Below are positions 7,191-15,987 of a stretch of 64,000 bases of DNA, piece by piece. Below the pieces are notes generated by a model. It searched no databases. It was not told the DNA's origin and saw only the letters and a program-made list of their open reading frames with translations. The stretch spans positions 1,860,001 through 1,924,000 of the forward strand of contig OZ252290.1 of NCBI GenBank assembly GCA_965250105.1, written 5' to 3'. This stretch comes from JBCBSK01 sp965250105 (GTDB taxonomy: Bacteria; Pseudomonadota; Alphaproteobacteria; Rhizobiales; Tepidamorphaceae). Both the position numbers and the translations under genes were made by a program. Position 1 is the first letter of the stretch. Each line of letters starts with the position of its first letter.

Positions 7191-8822
7191 TCAGACGGCG
7201 GGCTTCTTGGACCCGTCGATGGCATGTGCCTTGGTCAATGCGGGCTTGTCCGCGGTCGTCAGATCGCGGACCGGTCGGGTGCCGGTGACCATGGTGTAGA
7301 AGCGCGCTGTCTGCACCGCCGGCGAGACCAGGAAGCCCTGGCCCTCATTGACGCCCGAATACTGCAGGAACATCGCCTGTTCCTCGGTCTCGATGCCTTC
7401 CGCAACGGTCTTGGCGCCGATCTCCTTGGCAAGCTGGACGAGCAGTTCGACGATCAGCTGGCCGGTGCCTGTCTTGCCGATCTCGTCGACGAACATCTTG
7501 TCGATCTTCACGATGGCCGGGCTGAGCGCATGCAGATTAGCGAGGCCGTTATGGCCGGTGCCGGTATCGTCCAGCGCGATCGGAAAACCGAGCTTGCCGA
7601 CCTTGTCGATGGCGAGTTTCAGCCGGTCGGACTGGGCGAAATCGCCGCGTTCGGTCAGTTCGAGCACCAGAACGCCCGGCGGCAGGGCATGTACCGCGGC
7701 GATGTTCTGGAGGTTTTCGGCGAACCGGTCGGCGAGCAGCAGATCGGCGGAGATATTGACCGTCAGCTTGAAGCCCGGCCGCGACCGGAGGATGTCGCCG
7801 ACATCACGCAGCGCCTGGTTCAGGAGGTGCCAGGTCATGTCCGGGATCAGGCCCGATCGTTCGGCGAGCGGCACGAAGCTCGCCGGCGAGACCATCGTGC
7901 CGTCGGGCTTGATCCAGCGCGCGAGGATCTCGCCGCCGACGATCTCGCGCGTCGCCAGATCGAAGATCGGCTGGATGAAGGGGGCGATCTCGCCGCGCCG
8001 GATGGCCGAGCGCAGTTCGACGACCGGGTTGACCGGCATGGTGGCCAGGCGCGCGGCGAGGCCGCCGACAGCCGCCCCGAGCATTGCCGCCATGATCGCC
8101 GGCAACCAGTTGAACGGCGTGCGCGCCGGTTCGAGGAAGCTCGCCGGCAAAACGAGTTCGGCGGATAGGGGGTAGCGTTCGGAATCATATCGGAACGTGA
8201 CCGCATCGGTCGGGCGGTTCGCCGGATCGACCCGCTCGATGCTTATCCCGTCCTTCTCGCAAACGATGGTCTCTTCCTCGAGCAGAAGCGCCACCGCGGC
8301 GACGTCGCGGATATGGGTCGGCACCAGTTCCGACAACAGGGTTTCGGCCGCGATGATCGCCGTCAGCCGGGTCGTCGAGATGAACCCCCAATTGACGCCC
8401 AGCGCATTGCCGATGCTGCGTTGATGGACAAACAATCCGATGTCCGGGTTCTGACCGAAGGCGAGATCCGGCTTGATGTCCGGCGCGACGTCGAAGGACC
8501 GGGTCTCGGCGAAGGCCGAGCAGGCCTGATAAGGTGCGGTCAGCCGTAGATCCTTGATCCGGCCGCTGCGATAGACCGTGCGCTGAAACTCCGCGATCGC
8601 ATTGGGCGAACAGGTCGCATAGCCGTTGATCAGCAGATTGGTCATGTTGACCACCGCGTGATCGACGCTGAGCTCGGCCTTCGTGACCACCTCGCGGGCG
8701 ATGAAGGCAATATCCTCGCTCTTGTTCTGAATGGTCGCGTAGCGATAGAAACGATCGGCCAGAACGCCGAGCGTAATCGCGCCAAGGGCAGCCGCAATGA
8801 GAATGATCGTGGCGTTGCGCAA
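7191..8822 (-). CDS. CSS-motif EAL-domain cyclic-di-GMP phosphodiesterase, membrane-bound
   Basis: 543 residues. An N-terminal membrane helix (about 4-24) is followed by a periplasmic domain of about 210 residues with the two cysteines of CSS-type sensors (ATCSPNA near residue 70 and YQACSAF near 100), a second membrane helix near 240, and a cytoplasmic EAL domain. In the EAL domain the signature reads EILARW instead of EALxRW, but the catalytic acidic residues are retained: ELTER, ALDDTGTG, KIDKMFV and VAEGIET. So it likely degrades c-di-GMP, with periplasmic redox sensing through DsbA-type chemistry known for CSS proteins. The start is a TTG at 8822 with AGAGG eight bases upstream; no early ATG exists. 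Confidence 0.9.
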   Translation of the reverse strand: MRNATIILIAAALGAITLGVLADRFYRYATIQNKSEDIAFIAREVVTKAELSVDHAVVNMTNLLINGYATCSPNAIAEFQRTVYRSGRIKDLRLTAPYQACSAFAETRSFDVAPDIKPDLAFGQNPDIGLFVHQRSIGNALGVNWGFISTTRLTAIIAAETLLSELVPTHIRDVAAVALLLEEETIVCEKDGISIERVDPANRPTDAVTFRYDSERYPLSAELVLPASFLEPARTPFNWLPAIMAAMLGAAVGGLAARLATMPVNPVVELRSAIRRGEIAPFIQPIFDLATREIVGGEILARWIKPDGTMVSPASFVPLAERSGLIPDMTWHLLNQALRDVGDILRSRPGFKLTVNISADLLLADRFAENLQNIAAVHALPPGVLVLELTERGDFAQSDRLKLAIDKVGKLGFPIALDDTGTGHNGLANLHALSPAIVKIDKMFVDEIGKTGTGQLIVELLVQLAKEIGAKTVAEGIETEEQAMFLQYSGVNEGQGFLVSPAVQTARFYTMVTGTRPVRDLTTADKPALTKAHAIDGSKKPAV

Positions 8823-8844
8823 CGGTGCGGCCTCTGGAAAAACG

Positions 8845-8863
8845 ACTAACTGTGAACGTTAGT
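8845..8863. promoter_or_regulatory. Inverted repeat ahead of the CSS-EAL gene
   Basis: Perfect 6-base arms ACTAAC and GTTAGT separated by 7 bases, 22 bases upstream of the TTG start at 8822 and in an AT-richer stretch. Size and position fit an operator for a dimeric repressor, though a small hairpin in the leader is also possible. No matching copy was noticed elsewhere in the window. Confidence 0.35.
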
Positions 8864-8917
8864 TTACAGCTCTTGCGAATCTCCTAACAGCGATATGGAG
8901 TCCATCAGTCTCTCTAC

Positions 8918-9988
8918 TTAAGTCCGCGCGATCAGCACCCAGTAGTCGATGTCCAGGACAACCTCGGGCAGATGCTTATGTTCTTCATCCGCGAGAGGAA
9001 AGTCTTCGCAGGGCCTATTCTTGGTTGCAATTGTTCTGAGACGTAACGCCCCGAGATCCTCGCGACCCGTCAGGCTCTGCCGGTCGACGACTTCCGACCA
9101 GGCATAGATCGTATCGCCGGCGAAGACCGGATTGACATGTCGCCCCGCATTGATCGCGGCAAGGTGGAACGCGTTTTCGAGCCCGTTGAACGACAGCGCC
9201 CGGGCGATCGAGATGACATGCCCGCCATAGACGAGCCGCCGTCCGATCTGGCTCGACGACTGGGCGTGACCGTCGAAATGCACCCTGGCCGTGTTCTGGT
9301 AGAGCCGGGTGGCGAGCTGGTGCTCGGCTTCCTCGACGGTCATGCCGTCGACATGGTCGATCCGCTCGCCGGGCGCGTAGTCGTCCCAGAGATGATCGCC
9401 GCCGGCCAGCACCCGGTCATATCCCTTGCCGTCGAGAAGCGGGGCCGCATCGCCGAGCTGGTCGGGCTCGAGATGGCTCGGCAGCGTCGGCACGACCGTG
9501 TCGGGCGCCGGCGCGCTCGCATCGCGTTTGCGCACCAGGACCCAGCGGACATAGGTCAGGACGGCGGTGCCGTGCTGGTTGAAGCCCGTCGAACGGACAT
9601 AGACGACGCCCGTCGTGCCCGACGAGGTCTGCTTGAGGCCGATCACCTCGGAGACGGTATACAGCGTGTCGCCGGGATAGACCGCATGCAGGAAGCGGCA
9701 ATCGGCATAGCCGAGATTGGCCACCGCGTTCAGCGAGATGTCGGGCACCGTCTTGCCGAAGACGATGTGGAAGACAAGGAGGTCGTCGACCGGCGCCTGG
9801 GGATAGCCGAGGCCATGGGCGAAGGCGTCCGACGACTGGACCGCGAAGCGTGGCCCGTAGAGCGCGGTATAGAGCGCGGCATCGCCTGTCGTCACCGTGC
9901 GCGGCGTCGCATGGCGCAGCTGCTGGCCAGTGACGAAATCCTCGAAGAAATTGCCCTGGCGCGTCTTGGTCGATGGGAAAGGGGTCAT
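8918..9988 (-). CDS. mch: Mesaconyl-CoA hydratase (beta-methylmalyl-CoA dehydratase)
   Basis: 356 residues with two MaoC-like hotdog folds. Segments such as FGKTVPDISLNAVANLGYA, VYPGDTLY, DHVDGMTVEEAEH and YGGHVISIARALSFNGL closely follow what I recall of the Rhodobacter mesaconyl-CoA hydratase, which interconverts mesaconyl-CoA and beta-methylmalyl-CoA in the ethylmalonyl-CoA pathway for acetyl-CoA assimilation. A strong ribosome site (GGAGGCGACC) precedes the ATG at 9988. No other pathway gene is in the window, so the gene stands alone here. Confidence 0.88.
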   Translation of the reverse strand: MTPFPSTKTRQGNFFEDFVTGQQLRHATPRTVTTGDAALYTALYGPRFAVQSSDAFAHGLGYPQAPVDDLLVFHIVFGKTVPDISLNAVANLGYADCRFLHAVYPGDTLYTVSEVIGLKQTSSGTTGVVYVRSTGFNQHGTAVLTYVRWVLVRKRDASAPAPDTVVPTLPSHLEPDQLGDAAPLLDGKGYDRVLAGGDHLWDDYAPGERIDHVDGMTVEEAEHQLATRLYQNTARVHFDGHAQSSSQIGRRLVYGGHVISIARALSFNGLENAFHLAAINAGRHVNPVFAGDTIYAWSEVVDRQSLTGREDLGALRLRTIATKNRPCEDFPLADEEHKHLPEVVLDIDYWVLIART

Positions 9989-10085
9989 GGTCGCCTCCGC
10001 TGTGACATGGCCTTATCGCGGTCCAATCGGTCACAGGCAAGATCGGGGTGGCGCAGCGGGTCGGGGCACACGGGAGACCCGGCCC

Positions 10086-11108
10086 CTATTCGCTTTCATC
10101 CTCATAGCCGACGAGCGCCAGCGGGCGCGCGGTGAAGCCATTGAGTTCGGCCCAGCGGGCAAGGGCGTCGTCGCGGCCATGGGTTATCCACACTTCCCGC
10201 GGCGCGATCTCGCGGATGGTCTCGGTCAGCTCCGGCCAGTCTGCGTGGTCGGAAATGACCAGCGGCAGTTCGACACCGCGCTGCTTGGCGCGCTGGCGCA
10301 CCCGCATCCAGCCCGAGGCGAAGCAGGCGATGGGATCGGGAAAGCGCCGTGCCCAGGCGTCGGCGAAGGCCGAAGGCGGCCCGACGACGATCCGGCCGGC
10401 GAAATCCTGCTTGCGCCCGCGTTGGCCCCTGACATCCACCGTCGCCGGCTCCAGCGCCCCGAGTTCGATACCGTGCCCGGCGTAGAGCGCGCAGAGCTTT
10501 TCGAGCGCGCCATGAATGAAGATCGGCGCGTCATAGCCGGCCGACCGGATCAGCGCGATGATGCGCTGTGCCTTGCCGAGCGCATAGGCGCCGACGAGAT
10601 GGGTGCGTTCGGGAAAGCGGTCGACCGATTGCAAGAGTTTGGCGATTTCGCCGCGATCGTCCGGATGGACGAAAACCGGCAGGCCGAAGGTCGCTTCGGT
10701 GACGAAGACGTCGCAAGGCACGGGTTCGAAGCCCGCGCAGGTCGGATCGGCCCGGCGCTTGTAGTCGCCCGATACGACGATGCGTGTGCCCTGGTGCTCG
10801 ACGATGGCTTGCGCCGAGCCAAGCACATGGCCGGCCGGCGCCAGCGCCACGTCGACGCCGTTGACCGACACCGTTTCGCCGAAGCCGAGCGCCTGCGTGG
10901 TCCCGGCGAAGCCGTCGCCATAGCGCACCGCCATGATATCCAGCGTCTCCTGGGTCGCTAGCACCTTGGCATGGCCCGACCGGGCGTGATCGGCATGGCC
11001 ATGGGTGATCACCGCGCGCTCCACCGCGCGCACCGGATCGATGAAGAAATCGCCGGGCGGACAATAGAGCCCGTCGGGCGTCGGGTGGAGCAGGGCCTCG
11101 AAGCGCAT
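10086..11108 (-). CDS. Ligase-associated DNA exonuclease (metallo-beta-lactamase/beta-CASP fold)
   Basis: 340 residues. The metal-binding motif HGHADH is at residues 36-41 and later segments PAGHVLGSAQ, SGDYKRR, EATFGLP and ISDHADW match the family annotated as ligase-associated DNA exonuclease (mRNA 3'-end processing factor-like). These proteins accompany an ATP-dependent DNA ligase, a DEXH helicase and the PdeM phosphoesterase in a DNA repair set. Start at 11108 (MRFEALL) fits the family N terminus; longer upstream starts run into the helicase promoter. It is divergent from the helicase at 11194, with only 85 bases between, and no ligase gene follows it. Confidence 0.9.
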   Translation of the reverse strand: MRFEALLHPTPDGLYCPPGDFFIDPVRAVERAVITHGHADHARSGHAKVLATQETLDIMAVRYGDGFAGTTQALGFGETVSVNGVDVALAPAGHVLGSAQAIVEHQGTRIVVSGDYKRRADPTCAGFEPVPCDVFVTEATFGLPVFVHPDDRGEIAKLLQSVDRFPERTHLVGAYALGKAQRIIALIRSAGYDAPIFIHGALEKLCALYAGHGIELGALEPATVDVRGQRGRKQDFAGRIVVGPPSAFADAWARRFPDPIACFASGWMRVRQRAKQRGVELPLVISDHADWPELTETIREIAPREVWITHGRDDALARWAELNGFTARPLALVGYEDESE

Positions 11109-11193
11109 GCGCTGTTTTAACGCGTTCCGCCACGGGCGCGAAAGCCGCCCGCGAGGCTGGCCAGCGCTCGGGCTCACGCCTTATGGTCGCGCC

Positions 11194-13770
11194 ATGGACC
11201 TGCTCGACGCCGATACCGCGCTGCCGGACCCGTTCGCGTCCTGGTTCCGGTCGCGCGGCTGGCGGCCGAGGCCGCATCAGCTCGACCTGTTGCGGCGCGC
11301 GCGAGCCGGCCGGTCGGTGCTGCTGATCGCGCCGACGGGCGCGGGCAAGACGCTGGCCGGGTTCCTGCCGAGCCTCGTCGACCTGTCGGGCGAAACGCGC
11401 CCGGCATCCGATCCGGCGCCGGAGGCATCACCGGCGGTGCCCGCCTCGCTCGACGACCGGCTCGATCGGTGGGCCAAGATCCGCCGGCGCGGCATTCACA
11501 CCCTCTATATCTCGCCGCTCAAGGCGCTCGCCGTGGATGTCGCCCGCAATGTCGACCAGCCGGTCGCCGATATGGGGCTCGATATCCGCGTCGAGACCCG
11601 CACCGGCGACACCCCGCCCGGCAAGCGCCAGCGCCAGAAGACCCATCCGCCGGACATCCTGATGACGACGCCGGAACAATTGGCGCTGCTGCTGGCCGCG
11701 CGCGAGGCCGAGGATCTGTTCTCCGGCCTGAAAACCGTGATCCTCGACGAACTGCATGCGCTGGTGACCTCGAAGCGCGGCGATCTCCTGGCGCTCGATC
11801 TGGCGCGCCTGCGCGACCATGCGCCCGGCTTCAACGCCATCGGCCTGTCGGCCACGGTGGCCGAGCCGGACCAGCTGCGCGCCTGGCTGATGCCCCAGGA
11901 ACCGAACACCACACCGGTCCTGTCCGATATCCTGACGGTTTCGGGCGGCGCCACGCCGGAGATCTCGATCCTGACCTCCGACGAGCGGGTGCCGTGGTCG
12001 GGACATACCGCGCGCTATGCCTTTCCCGAGATCTACGACCTGATCAAGCGGCATGCGACGACGCTCGTCTTCGTCAATACGCGGGCGCAGTCCGAACTCG
12101 TCTTCCAGGAATTGTGGGCGATCAACGAGGACGCACTGCCGATCGCGCTGCATCACGGCTCGCTGTCCAAGGAGCAGCGCCGCAAGGTCGAGGCGGCGAT
12201 GGCGCGCAACGCGCTGAAGGCCGTGGTCTGCACCTCGACGCTCGATCTCGGCATCGACTGGGGCGATGTCGATCTCGTCGTCCATGTCGGTGCGCCGAAG
12301 GGCGCGAGCCGGCTGGCCCAGCGCATCGGGCGCGCCAATCACCGGCTCGACGAGCCCTCGCGCGCGGTGCTGGTGCCGGCCAACCGGTTCGAGGTGATGG
12401 AATGCCGGGCGGCGCTCGACGCCAACTATCTCGGCGCCCAGGACACATCGCCGATCCGTCCCGGCGCGCTCGATGTCCTCGCCCAGCACGTGCTCGGCGT
12501 CGCCTGCGCCGGGGCCTTCGATCCGGACGCGCTTCATGCGGAAGTGATTTCGGCCTATCCCTATCGGGCGCTCGACCGGGAGACCTTCGACCGGGTGGTG
12601 GATTTCGTCGCCACCGGCGGCTATGCGCTGAGGACCTATGACCGCTTCGCGCGGCTGAAACGGACCGGCGACGGCCGCTTCCGGCTCGCCCATCCGTCGA
12701 TCGCCCAGACCTATCGGCTGAATGTCGGCACCATCGTCGAGGCGCCGATGCTCAAGGTGCGGCTGTCGCGGCCCGGCAAGGGCCGGCCGCCGTCGCGCGG
12801 CGGGCGCATCCTCGGCCAGATCGAGGAATACTTCATCGAGACACTGGCGCCGGGCGACAGCTTTCTCTTCGCCGGCGAAATACTCAAGCTCGAAGCGATC
12901 CAGGACACCGAGGCGCTGGTCAGTCGGGCACGGTCGGATGCGCCGAAGATCCCGTCCTATGCCGGCGGTAAGTTCCCGCTGACCACCTATCTCGCCGATC
13001 AGGTGCGGGGCATGCTGGCCGAGCCCGACAGCTGGAGCCGGCTGCCCGGCCAGGTGCGCGACTGGCTCGACATGCAGCGGCGCAAGAGCGTTCTGCCTGG
13101 CCGCGAAGACCTTTTGATCGAGACCTTCGAGCGTGGCAGCCGGCATTATCTCGTCGCCTACCCTTTCGAAGGCCGGCTCGCGCATCAGTCGCTCGGCATG
13201 CTGCTGACCCGCCGGCTCGAACGCGCCCGCGCCCGGCCGCTCGGCTTCGTCGCCACCGATTACGCCATCGCGATCTGGGGGCTCGGCGACATGGGCGCGC
13301 GGCTCGGACGCGGCGATCCGGCGCCGTCGGATCTGTTCGACGCGGACATGCTCGGCGACGACCTCGAAGCCTGGCTGGCCGAAAGCTATCTCCTGAAGCG
13401 CACCTTCCGGCAATGCGCCGTCATCGCCGGGCTCATCGAGCGCAAGTTTCCCGGCAAGGAGAAGACCGGCAGGCAGGTGACGATTTCAAGCGATCTGATC
13501 TATGACGTCCTGCGCCAGCACGAACCTGATCACATCCTGCTACGCGCGACCTGGAACGATGCGGCGACCGGTCTTCTGGACATCGCGCGCCTGTCGGAAC
13601 TCCTGTCGCGCATCAAGGGGCGAATCGTTCATAAACATCTCGATGCGATTTCACCGCTCGCGGTGCCCATCATGCTCGAAATCGGTCGCGAGCCGGTCTA
13701 TGGCGAAGGCCATGAGAGCCTGATGGCCGATGCGGCGGACAGCCTGATCGAGGAGGCCATGGCCGGATGA
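11194..13770 (+). CDS. Ligase-associated DEXH-box DNA helicase, Lhr family
   Basis: 858 residues, superfamily 2 helicase. Walker A APTGAGKT is at residues 46-53, the Walker B box reads DELH, motif III-like SATVAEP follows, and motif VI QRIGRANH is intact after STLDLGIDWG. The C-terminal half has the winged-helix and Lhr-specific DEAD/DEAH-associated regions. It translocates on single-stranded DNA in the known family. It overlaps pdeM by four bases (ATGA), so the two are co-translated. The ATG at 11194 (MDLLDA) was chosen over 11107 because the extra 29 residues would overlap the exonuclease start and look non-coding. Confidence 0.93.
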   Translation: MDLLDADTALPDPFASWFRSRGWRPRPHQLDLLRRARAGRSVLLIAPTGAGKTLAGFLPSLVDLSGETRPASDPAPEASPAVPASLDDRLDRWAKIRRRGIHTLYISPLKALAVDVARNVDQPVADMGLDIRVETRTGDTPPGKRQRQKTHPPDILMTTPEQLALLLAAREAEDLFSGLKTVILDELHALVTSKRGDLLALDLARLRDHAPGFNAIGLSATVAEPDQLRAWLMPQEPNTTPVLSDILTVSGGATPEISILTSDERVPWSGHTARYAFPEIYDLIKRHATTLVFVNTRAQSELVFQELWAINEDALPIALHHGSLSKEQRRKVEAAMARNALKAVVCTSTLDLGIDWGDVDLVVHVGAPKGASRLAQRIGRANHRLDEPSRAVLVPANRFEVMECRAALDANYLGAQDTSPIRPGALDVLAQHVLGVACAGAFDPDALHAEVISAYPYRALDRETFDRVVDFVATGGYALRTYDRFARLKRTGDGRFRLAHPSIAQTYRLNVGTIVEAPMLKVRLSRPGKGRPPSRGGRILGQIEEYFIETLAPGDSFLFAGEILKLEAIQDTEALVSRARSDAPKIPSYAGGKFPLTTYLADQVRGMLAEPDSWSRLPGQVRDWLDMQRRKSVLPGREDLLIETFERGSRHYLVAYPFEGRLAHQSLGMLLTRRLERARARPLGFVATDYAIAIWGLGDMGARLGRGDPAPSDLFDADMLGDDLEAWLAESYLLKRTFRQCAVIAGLIERKFPGKEKTGRQVTISSDLIYDVLRQHEPDHILLRATWNDAATGLLDIARLSELLSRIKGRIVHKHLDAISPLAVPIMLEIGREPVYGEGHESLMADAADSLIEEAMAG

Positions 13771-14531
13771 GCGCCGTCGCCGACACCGTCGAGACCGCCA
13801 CGCGCCCGCCCCGGGCGGGTCGGGAGATGATGCTTGCGGGCGAGCGCCTCGTCGCCTGCCGCGACGGCGCCTTGTGGTGGGCGGCGGCCGAAACGCTGAT
13901 CATCGCCGACATGCATCTCGAAAAGGGCTCGTCCTATGCCGAGCGCGGCGTCTTCCTGCCGCCCTATGACACGGCCGCCACGCTCGACAGGCTGGCGGGC
14001 GTGATGGGCCGCTACCGGCCGCAACGCGTCATCGCGCTCGGCGACAGCTTCCACGACCAAGGCGCCGCCGAACGGCTCAACGACACCGATCGCGCGGCGC
14101 TGGCGCGGCTGACCGATGGCGTGGACTGGATCTGGATCGCCGGCAATCACGATCCGAGGCCGCCCAGGGGCATCGCCGGCGCCTTCGCGGACGAGGCCGT
14201 CATCGGCGCGCTGACCTTCCGCCACGAGCCGCGGCCGGACGCCGCCGAGGGCGAGATCTCCGGCCATCTCCACCCGGCGGCGCGGCTCAGGCGCAATGGG
14301 CGGTCGCTGCGCCGGCGCTGTTACGCGCTGGACGGACGGCGTCTCGTGCTGCCGGCCTTCGGCGCGTTGACCGGTGGGCTGAACGTGCTCGACGCGGCCT
14401 TCGCGCCGCTGTTCGACCGGCGCCGCTTCACCGCGCTGATGATCGGAGCCCAGGACGTCTATCCGGTATCGGGCCGCAAGCTCGTCGGCGACATGACGCC
14501 GGCGCCGGCCGCCTGGAGCGTGCGCGCCTGA
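13767..14531 (+). CDS. pdeM: Ligase-associated DNA damage response endonuclease PdeM
   Basis: 254-residue calcineurin-like metallophosphoesterase. Metal motifs are all present: ADMH at 47-50, GDSFHD at 92-97, GNHD at 126-129 and GHLHP at 166-170. The family is the last member of the bacterial ligase-associated repair cluster and cuts DNA in vitro. Start overlaps the helicase stop by four bases, which fixes the start and implies translational coupling. No own promoter is seen. Confidence 0.92.
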   Translation: MSAVADTVETATRPPRAGREMMLAGERLVACRDGALWWAAAETLIIADMHLEKGSSYAERGVFLPPYDTAATLDRLAGVMGRYRPQRVIALGDSFHDQGAAERLNDTDRAALARLTDGVDWIWIAGNHDPRPPRGIAGAFADEAVIGALTFRHEPRPDAAEGEISGHLHPAARLRRNGRSLRRRCYALDGRRLVLPAFGALTGGLNVLDAAFAPLFDRRRFTALMIGAQDVYPVSGRKLVGDMTPAPAAWSVRA

Positions 14532-14561
14532 CCCTTCCCCTGTTGCGCGCTAGCTCACAGA

Positions 14562-15029
14562 TCAGATGAATGTCGCCGTCATCGCGACGATCGACAGGAT
14601 CGCGCCGATGCTGAGATAGATCCTGAGGGTCTCGAACCAGCGTGGCAGATGGCCGGCGCGCGCCAGGCTGACATCGCCGACCAGCATGGCGATGAAGCCG
14701 GCGGTCAGGAGCGTGCCGCCCGACAGGCCCGGCAGCAGGAGCGCGGTCCAGCCAACCAGGGACGGCACGACGCTCAGGACGAACTGCCAGTTGCGCCTGG
14801 GGCCCGTGTCGAGACCGAGCGCGAACCCCCAGCGGATACCGCCGAGAAAGGACAGGATGACCGCCGCATAATAGAAGCCGGCATCGACGGCGCGCAGTCT
14901 CTGCACGACCTCGGGCGCGAACCAGGCCGCCAGCGCGCAGCCGAAGAAGGGGATCAGCCCGGCTATTCCGAGCAGCCTCGCCGCTCCCGGCATCTGTTCG
15001 GCCCGGTCGGGCCGCTGGTCCACGGTCAT
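14562..15029 (-). CDS. DUF3429 family membrane protein
   Basis: 155 residues with four to five predicted membrane helices. The segments LLGIAGLIPFFG and YAAVILSFLGGIRWGFALG are typical of DUF3429, a small inner-membrane family of unknown function common in proteobacteria. It is convergent with pdeM (30-base gap) and is followed upstream by a mosaic repeat element. No operon partner is evident. Confidence 0.85.
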   Translation of the reverse strand: MTVDQRPDRAEQMPGAARLLGIAGLIPFFGCALAAWFAPEVVQRLRAVDAGFYYAAVILSFLGGIRWGFALGLDTGPRRNWQFVLSVVPSLVGWTALLLPGLSGGTLLTAGFIAMLVGDVSLARAGHLPRWFETLRIYLSIGAILSIVAMTATFI

Positions 15030-15050
15030 TGCCTCTCCCCCGCCTACAGC

Positions 15051-15151
15051 CTAGAGCAAATTCCAGCGAAAGTGGAAACCCGTTTCGCGCCTGGAACTGC
15101 TTAAAATCAATGCGTTAGAGAACATCCCGTAAATCGGAACTCACGGGATGT
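15051..15151. repeat. RIME-like intergenic mosaic repeat, copy 1, with 9-bp hairpin
   Basis: Starts CTAGAGCAAATTCCAGCG, carries the core AAAATCAATGCGTTAGAG at 15103-15120 and ends in a perfect hairpin, ACATCCCGT (15122-15130), 12-base loop, ACGGGATGT (15143-15151). The same layout recurs at 44751-44856 in the opposite orientation with a different stem sequence. Lies between the DUF3429 gene and the stop of the TIGR02186 gene, so the hairpin might also end transcription of the latter, though no T-run follows. Confidence 0.8.
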
Positions 15152-15215
15152 GCTGTAGATATAGGTCGCAAGCTTGGCCCGACCGCATGCCCCCACGGCC
15201 AATCGGACCGAACGG

Positions 15216-15986
15216 TCAGTTCGACCGGAAGATCAGCCCGGCCGCCCAGCCGGCCAGGATGCCGATGAAGACCGCCAGAAGTCCGTAGAGCAGCGGCCGT
15301 TGATGGGCGAGGCTGGTGACGGCCGCCTCGATCCCCGACTTGCGCACTTCGAAGATAAGCTGTTCGCGCCCGACCAGCGCCCCGCCCGAGAAGACGAAGA
15401 TGTTCGCGGTGTAGAGCCCGGTGACGATGTTCGACGGCAGCGCGATGCGGCTCATGAACAGGGTCGGCGACATCATCTCGACGCCGCGCGGCCATTCCTG
15501 ATAGAGCCCTTCGTCGATCTTCAGCCGGATCATCGAACTCTGGAAGGCGACGCGGATCGCCTCGGGCACATTGGTGTCGATGGGCTGGAAGGTCAGGGCG
15601 GTGAGGCCGATGCCGAAACGCTCGAATACCGTCGGCTGCGAAATAAGCGACAGCGCCCGGTTCGACAGAACCGAATAATAGCCCGGCACGTTGCGGAAGG
15701 TCACCGAATCGCGGTTGAGCCAGACGCCGGCGGTGCGTGCCTTGCGCCGCGTGACGACCGTCTGCAGCGGCCCGCGCACCGCGATGACGACGTCATAGCC
15801 GCCCGGCCGTGCCACCGTGAAGGCGTCGCGCTCGATCGAGCCGAACACCGTTAGATCGGTGCCGACGAAGTTCGATTCGATGGCGACAAGCGTTTCCGAC
15901 AGTCCGGCCTGCACCGTCTCGGCGCGCGCGGGAAGCGTCGCTGCGAGGAGCGCGAGGATGGCGGCGAGGCGGAACAGGGCGACCAT
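15216..15986 (-). CDS. TIGR02186 family membrane-anchored protein, partner of TauE/SafE
   Basis: 256 residues: signal peptide (to about residue 22, TLPARA), a beta-rich periplasmic domain (segments TDLTVFGSIE, VVIAVRGP, WLNRDSVTF) and one C-terminal membrane helix near 232-252. It matches the conserved alphaproteobacterial family TIGR02186, whose gene almost always follows a TauE/SafE transporter, as here with a one-base gap. Function is unknown; the topology suggests a periplasmic accessory to the transporter. Confidence 0.88.
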   Translation of the reverse strand: MVALFRLAAILALLAATLPARAETVQAGLSETLVAIESNFVGTDLTVFGSIERDAFTVARPGGYDVVIAVRGPLQTVVTRRKARTAGVWLNRDSVTFRNVPGYYSVLSNRALSLISQPTVFERFGIGLTALTFQPIDTNVPEAIRVAFQSSMIRLKIDEGLYQEWPRGVEMMSPTLFMSRIALPSNIVTGLYTANIFVFSGGALVGREQLIFEVRKSGIEAAVTSLAHQRPLLYGLLAVFIGILAGWAAGLIFRSN

Positions 15987-15987
15987 C

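Noticed and set aside
11428..13413. 661-codon open frame antisense to the helicase
   Set aside because: Helicase motifs are intact on the plus strand; the antisense frame is compositionally shadow-like.
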